DNA of 14,036 nt, taken from contig DJXY01000221.1 of NCBI GenBank assembly GCA_002449915.1, forward strand, positions 1 through 14,036. Reading direction: 5' to 3'. This DNA is from Oribacterium sp. UBA6992 (GTDB taxonomy: Bacteria; Bacillota; Clostridia; Lachnospirales; Lachnospiraceae). A program made the position numbers and the translations under genes. Numbering within the stretch: position 1 is the stretch's first letter; every line of letters starts with the position of its first letter. The notes beneath the pieces are model-generated. The model had not been told where the DNA came from and did not search any database. It saw only the letters and a program-made list of their open reading frames with translations. Shown here piece after piece: positions 12,927 to 14,036 of this stretch.

Positions 12927-14036
12927 TCATACAAAGATCAGCGACAGAATAAATACCACAATAATTGTTGTGATACCCATCACGCCGGTCATACCGGTCT
13001 GGCAGCGATATGCCTGAGAAGTATTCATGTCCGAGAACTGGGACACAACCCAGAAGTACGAGTCATTGGCATGAGATACGGTCATGGAGCCCGCACCGAT
13101 CGCCATAATCACGAGCACCCGGGCAATCGGAGATGTAAAGCCAAGTGACTCCATCATCGGAGCGATCATAGCGGATGTCGTAATCATTGCCACGGTAGAT
13201 GCGCCCATCGCGCACTTCAGAAGTGCTGCAATGATAAACGGCAGGAACACACCGGCACCAAGGCCAAGCAGTGAAGCACTCAGTGCATCCGCAATCGGGA
13301 GCTTCTGAATGATGGCACCGAAGGAGCCGCCTGCACCAGTAATTGCGAGGATACCCGCCGAGTTGGTAACACCCTCCGTCACCCACTTCAGCGTATTTTT
13401 GGTTTCCGACTTCGGAACAAGTGTCATTGCAATAAAGACACCAAGCAGCAGCGCAATAACCGGGTTACCGATAAAGGAAACAAAGTTTTTAAAGACACCG
13501 GAACCAAACGGAGCACTTGGAAAATCTCCAACGGACTTTAACGCGATGAGCACGATCGGCAGTAGAATCGGCGCAAAGCTGTGCAGTGCACTTGGCAGAT
13601 GCCCATATTTCTCGACTAACTCCTCAACGGTATATTCCGGATTGGCGGGGATATCAATCTTGCTGGAAACATGCTTTGCATACATATATGCGGAAAATGT
13701 CGCCGGTATCGAAACCACAAGCCCTACCAGGATTGTAAGTCCCAGATCCGCATTGAGCGTACCTGCCATGGCGATCGGTCCGGGTGTCGGAGGTACCAGA
13801 CAGTGGGTGGCATACAGACCACCGGACAGCGCCGTTGCCATCACCGCGAGTGAGACATTGGACTGTGACGCAAGGGCTCTGGAAATCGGACTCAAAATGA
13901 CAAAGCCGGAATCACAGAACACCGGGATACCTGTGATATATCCCGTGATTGCCATGGTCAGCACACTTCTCTTTTTACCAACCAGCTTCAGGATCGTGTT
14001 GGCCATCGTAAGCGCAGCACCGGTTTTTTCCAGGAT
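12927..14036 (-). CDS. GntP-family (gluconate:H+ symporter-like) permease, N-terminus outside the window
   Basis: Partial gene: 369 C-terminal residues are visible and the frame stays open through 14036, reading ILEKTGAALTMANTILKLVG upstream of the first internal methionine. About 70-90 N-terminal residues are therefore missing, judged against the usual 430-460. The protein is strongly hydrophobic with many membrane helices. GntP signatures are present: the FCDSGFVIL loop, THCLVPPTPGP, GAGGSFGAII, and the very typical GSMTVSHANDSYFWVVSQF near the C-terminus. Relatives import gluconate, other sugar acids, glycerate or related hydroxy acids with protons; the substrate cannot be read from this part. 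The visible part is intact, with no stop or frameshift. It is convergent with metH and shows no functional link to it. Confidence 0.93.
   Translation of the reverse strand: MLEKTGAALTMANTILKLVGKKRSVLTMAITGYITGIPVFCDSGFVILSPISRALASQSNVSLAVMATALSGGLYATHCLVPPTPGPIAMAGTLNADLGLTILVGLVVSIPATFSAYMYAKHVSSKIDIPANPEYTVEELVEKYGHLPSALHSFAPILLPIVLIALKSVGDFPSAPFGSGVFKNFVSFIGNPVIALLLGVFIAMTLVPKSETKNTLKWVTEGVTNSAGILAITGAGGSFGAIIQKLPIADALSASLLGLGAGVFLPFIIAALLKCAMGASTVAMITTSAMIAPMMESLGFTSPIARVLVIMAIGAGSMTVSHANDSYFWVVSQFSDMNTSQAYRCQTGMTGVMGITTIIVVFILSLIFV

Overview
The window reads as a chromosomal segment of a Firmicute of the class Clostridia, most likely a Lachnospiraceae-type gut anaerobe. This is inferred from the near 50% GC look, strong AGGAGG-type ribosome binding sites, a T-box leader, a stand-alone MetH reactivation protein beside metF and a short metH, and anaerobe-style secondary transporters (BASS, SLC13, GntP). 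There is no rRNA, tRNA, CRISPR array, insertion sequence or phage gene. The genus cannot be fixed from the sequence alone.

Layout. (1) 1-1380: the 3' part of a T-box leader with its terminator, then a BASS-family sodium symporter on the + strand and a terminator. (2) 1512-2162 (-): a beta-carbonic anhydrase. (3) 2306-7760: the most unusual block. A minus-strand pair (SLC13-type permease, then a two-domain alpha/beta-hydrolase) diverges from two LysR-type regulators on the + strand that overlap by 4 bases. The shared intergenic region has overlapping divergent promoters, a 14-base direct repeat placed at both predicted start sites, and an ATAG-N7-CTAT LysR-type box. It looks like a self-contained, regulated uptake-and-hydrolysis system for an unknown ester. 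(4) 7853-12854: a folate and methionine block. Dihydrofolate reductase (-) diverges from metF (+), which is followed by the stand-alone MetH reactivation-domain protein and by metH. Together these reduce dihydrofolate, make methyl-THF, methylate homocysteine and repair oxidised cobalamin. (5) 12927-14036 (-): a GntP-family permease that runs off the right edge, convergent with metH across a shared bidirectional terminator.

Most notable points: amino-acid-type riboswitch control of a BASS transporter; a hydrolase that looks like an internal duplication whose N-terminal copy has lost its nucleophile; a paired-LysR regulatory region with repeated operators; and extra low-complexity segments in three otherwise ordinary enzymes. 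These are a tetrapeptide repeat inside DHFR, a Gly/Asn/Ala linker in MetH and an N-terminal extension on carbonic anhydrase.
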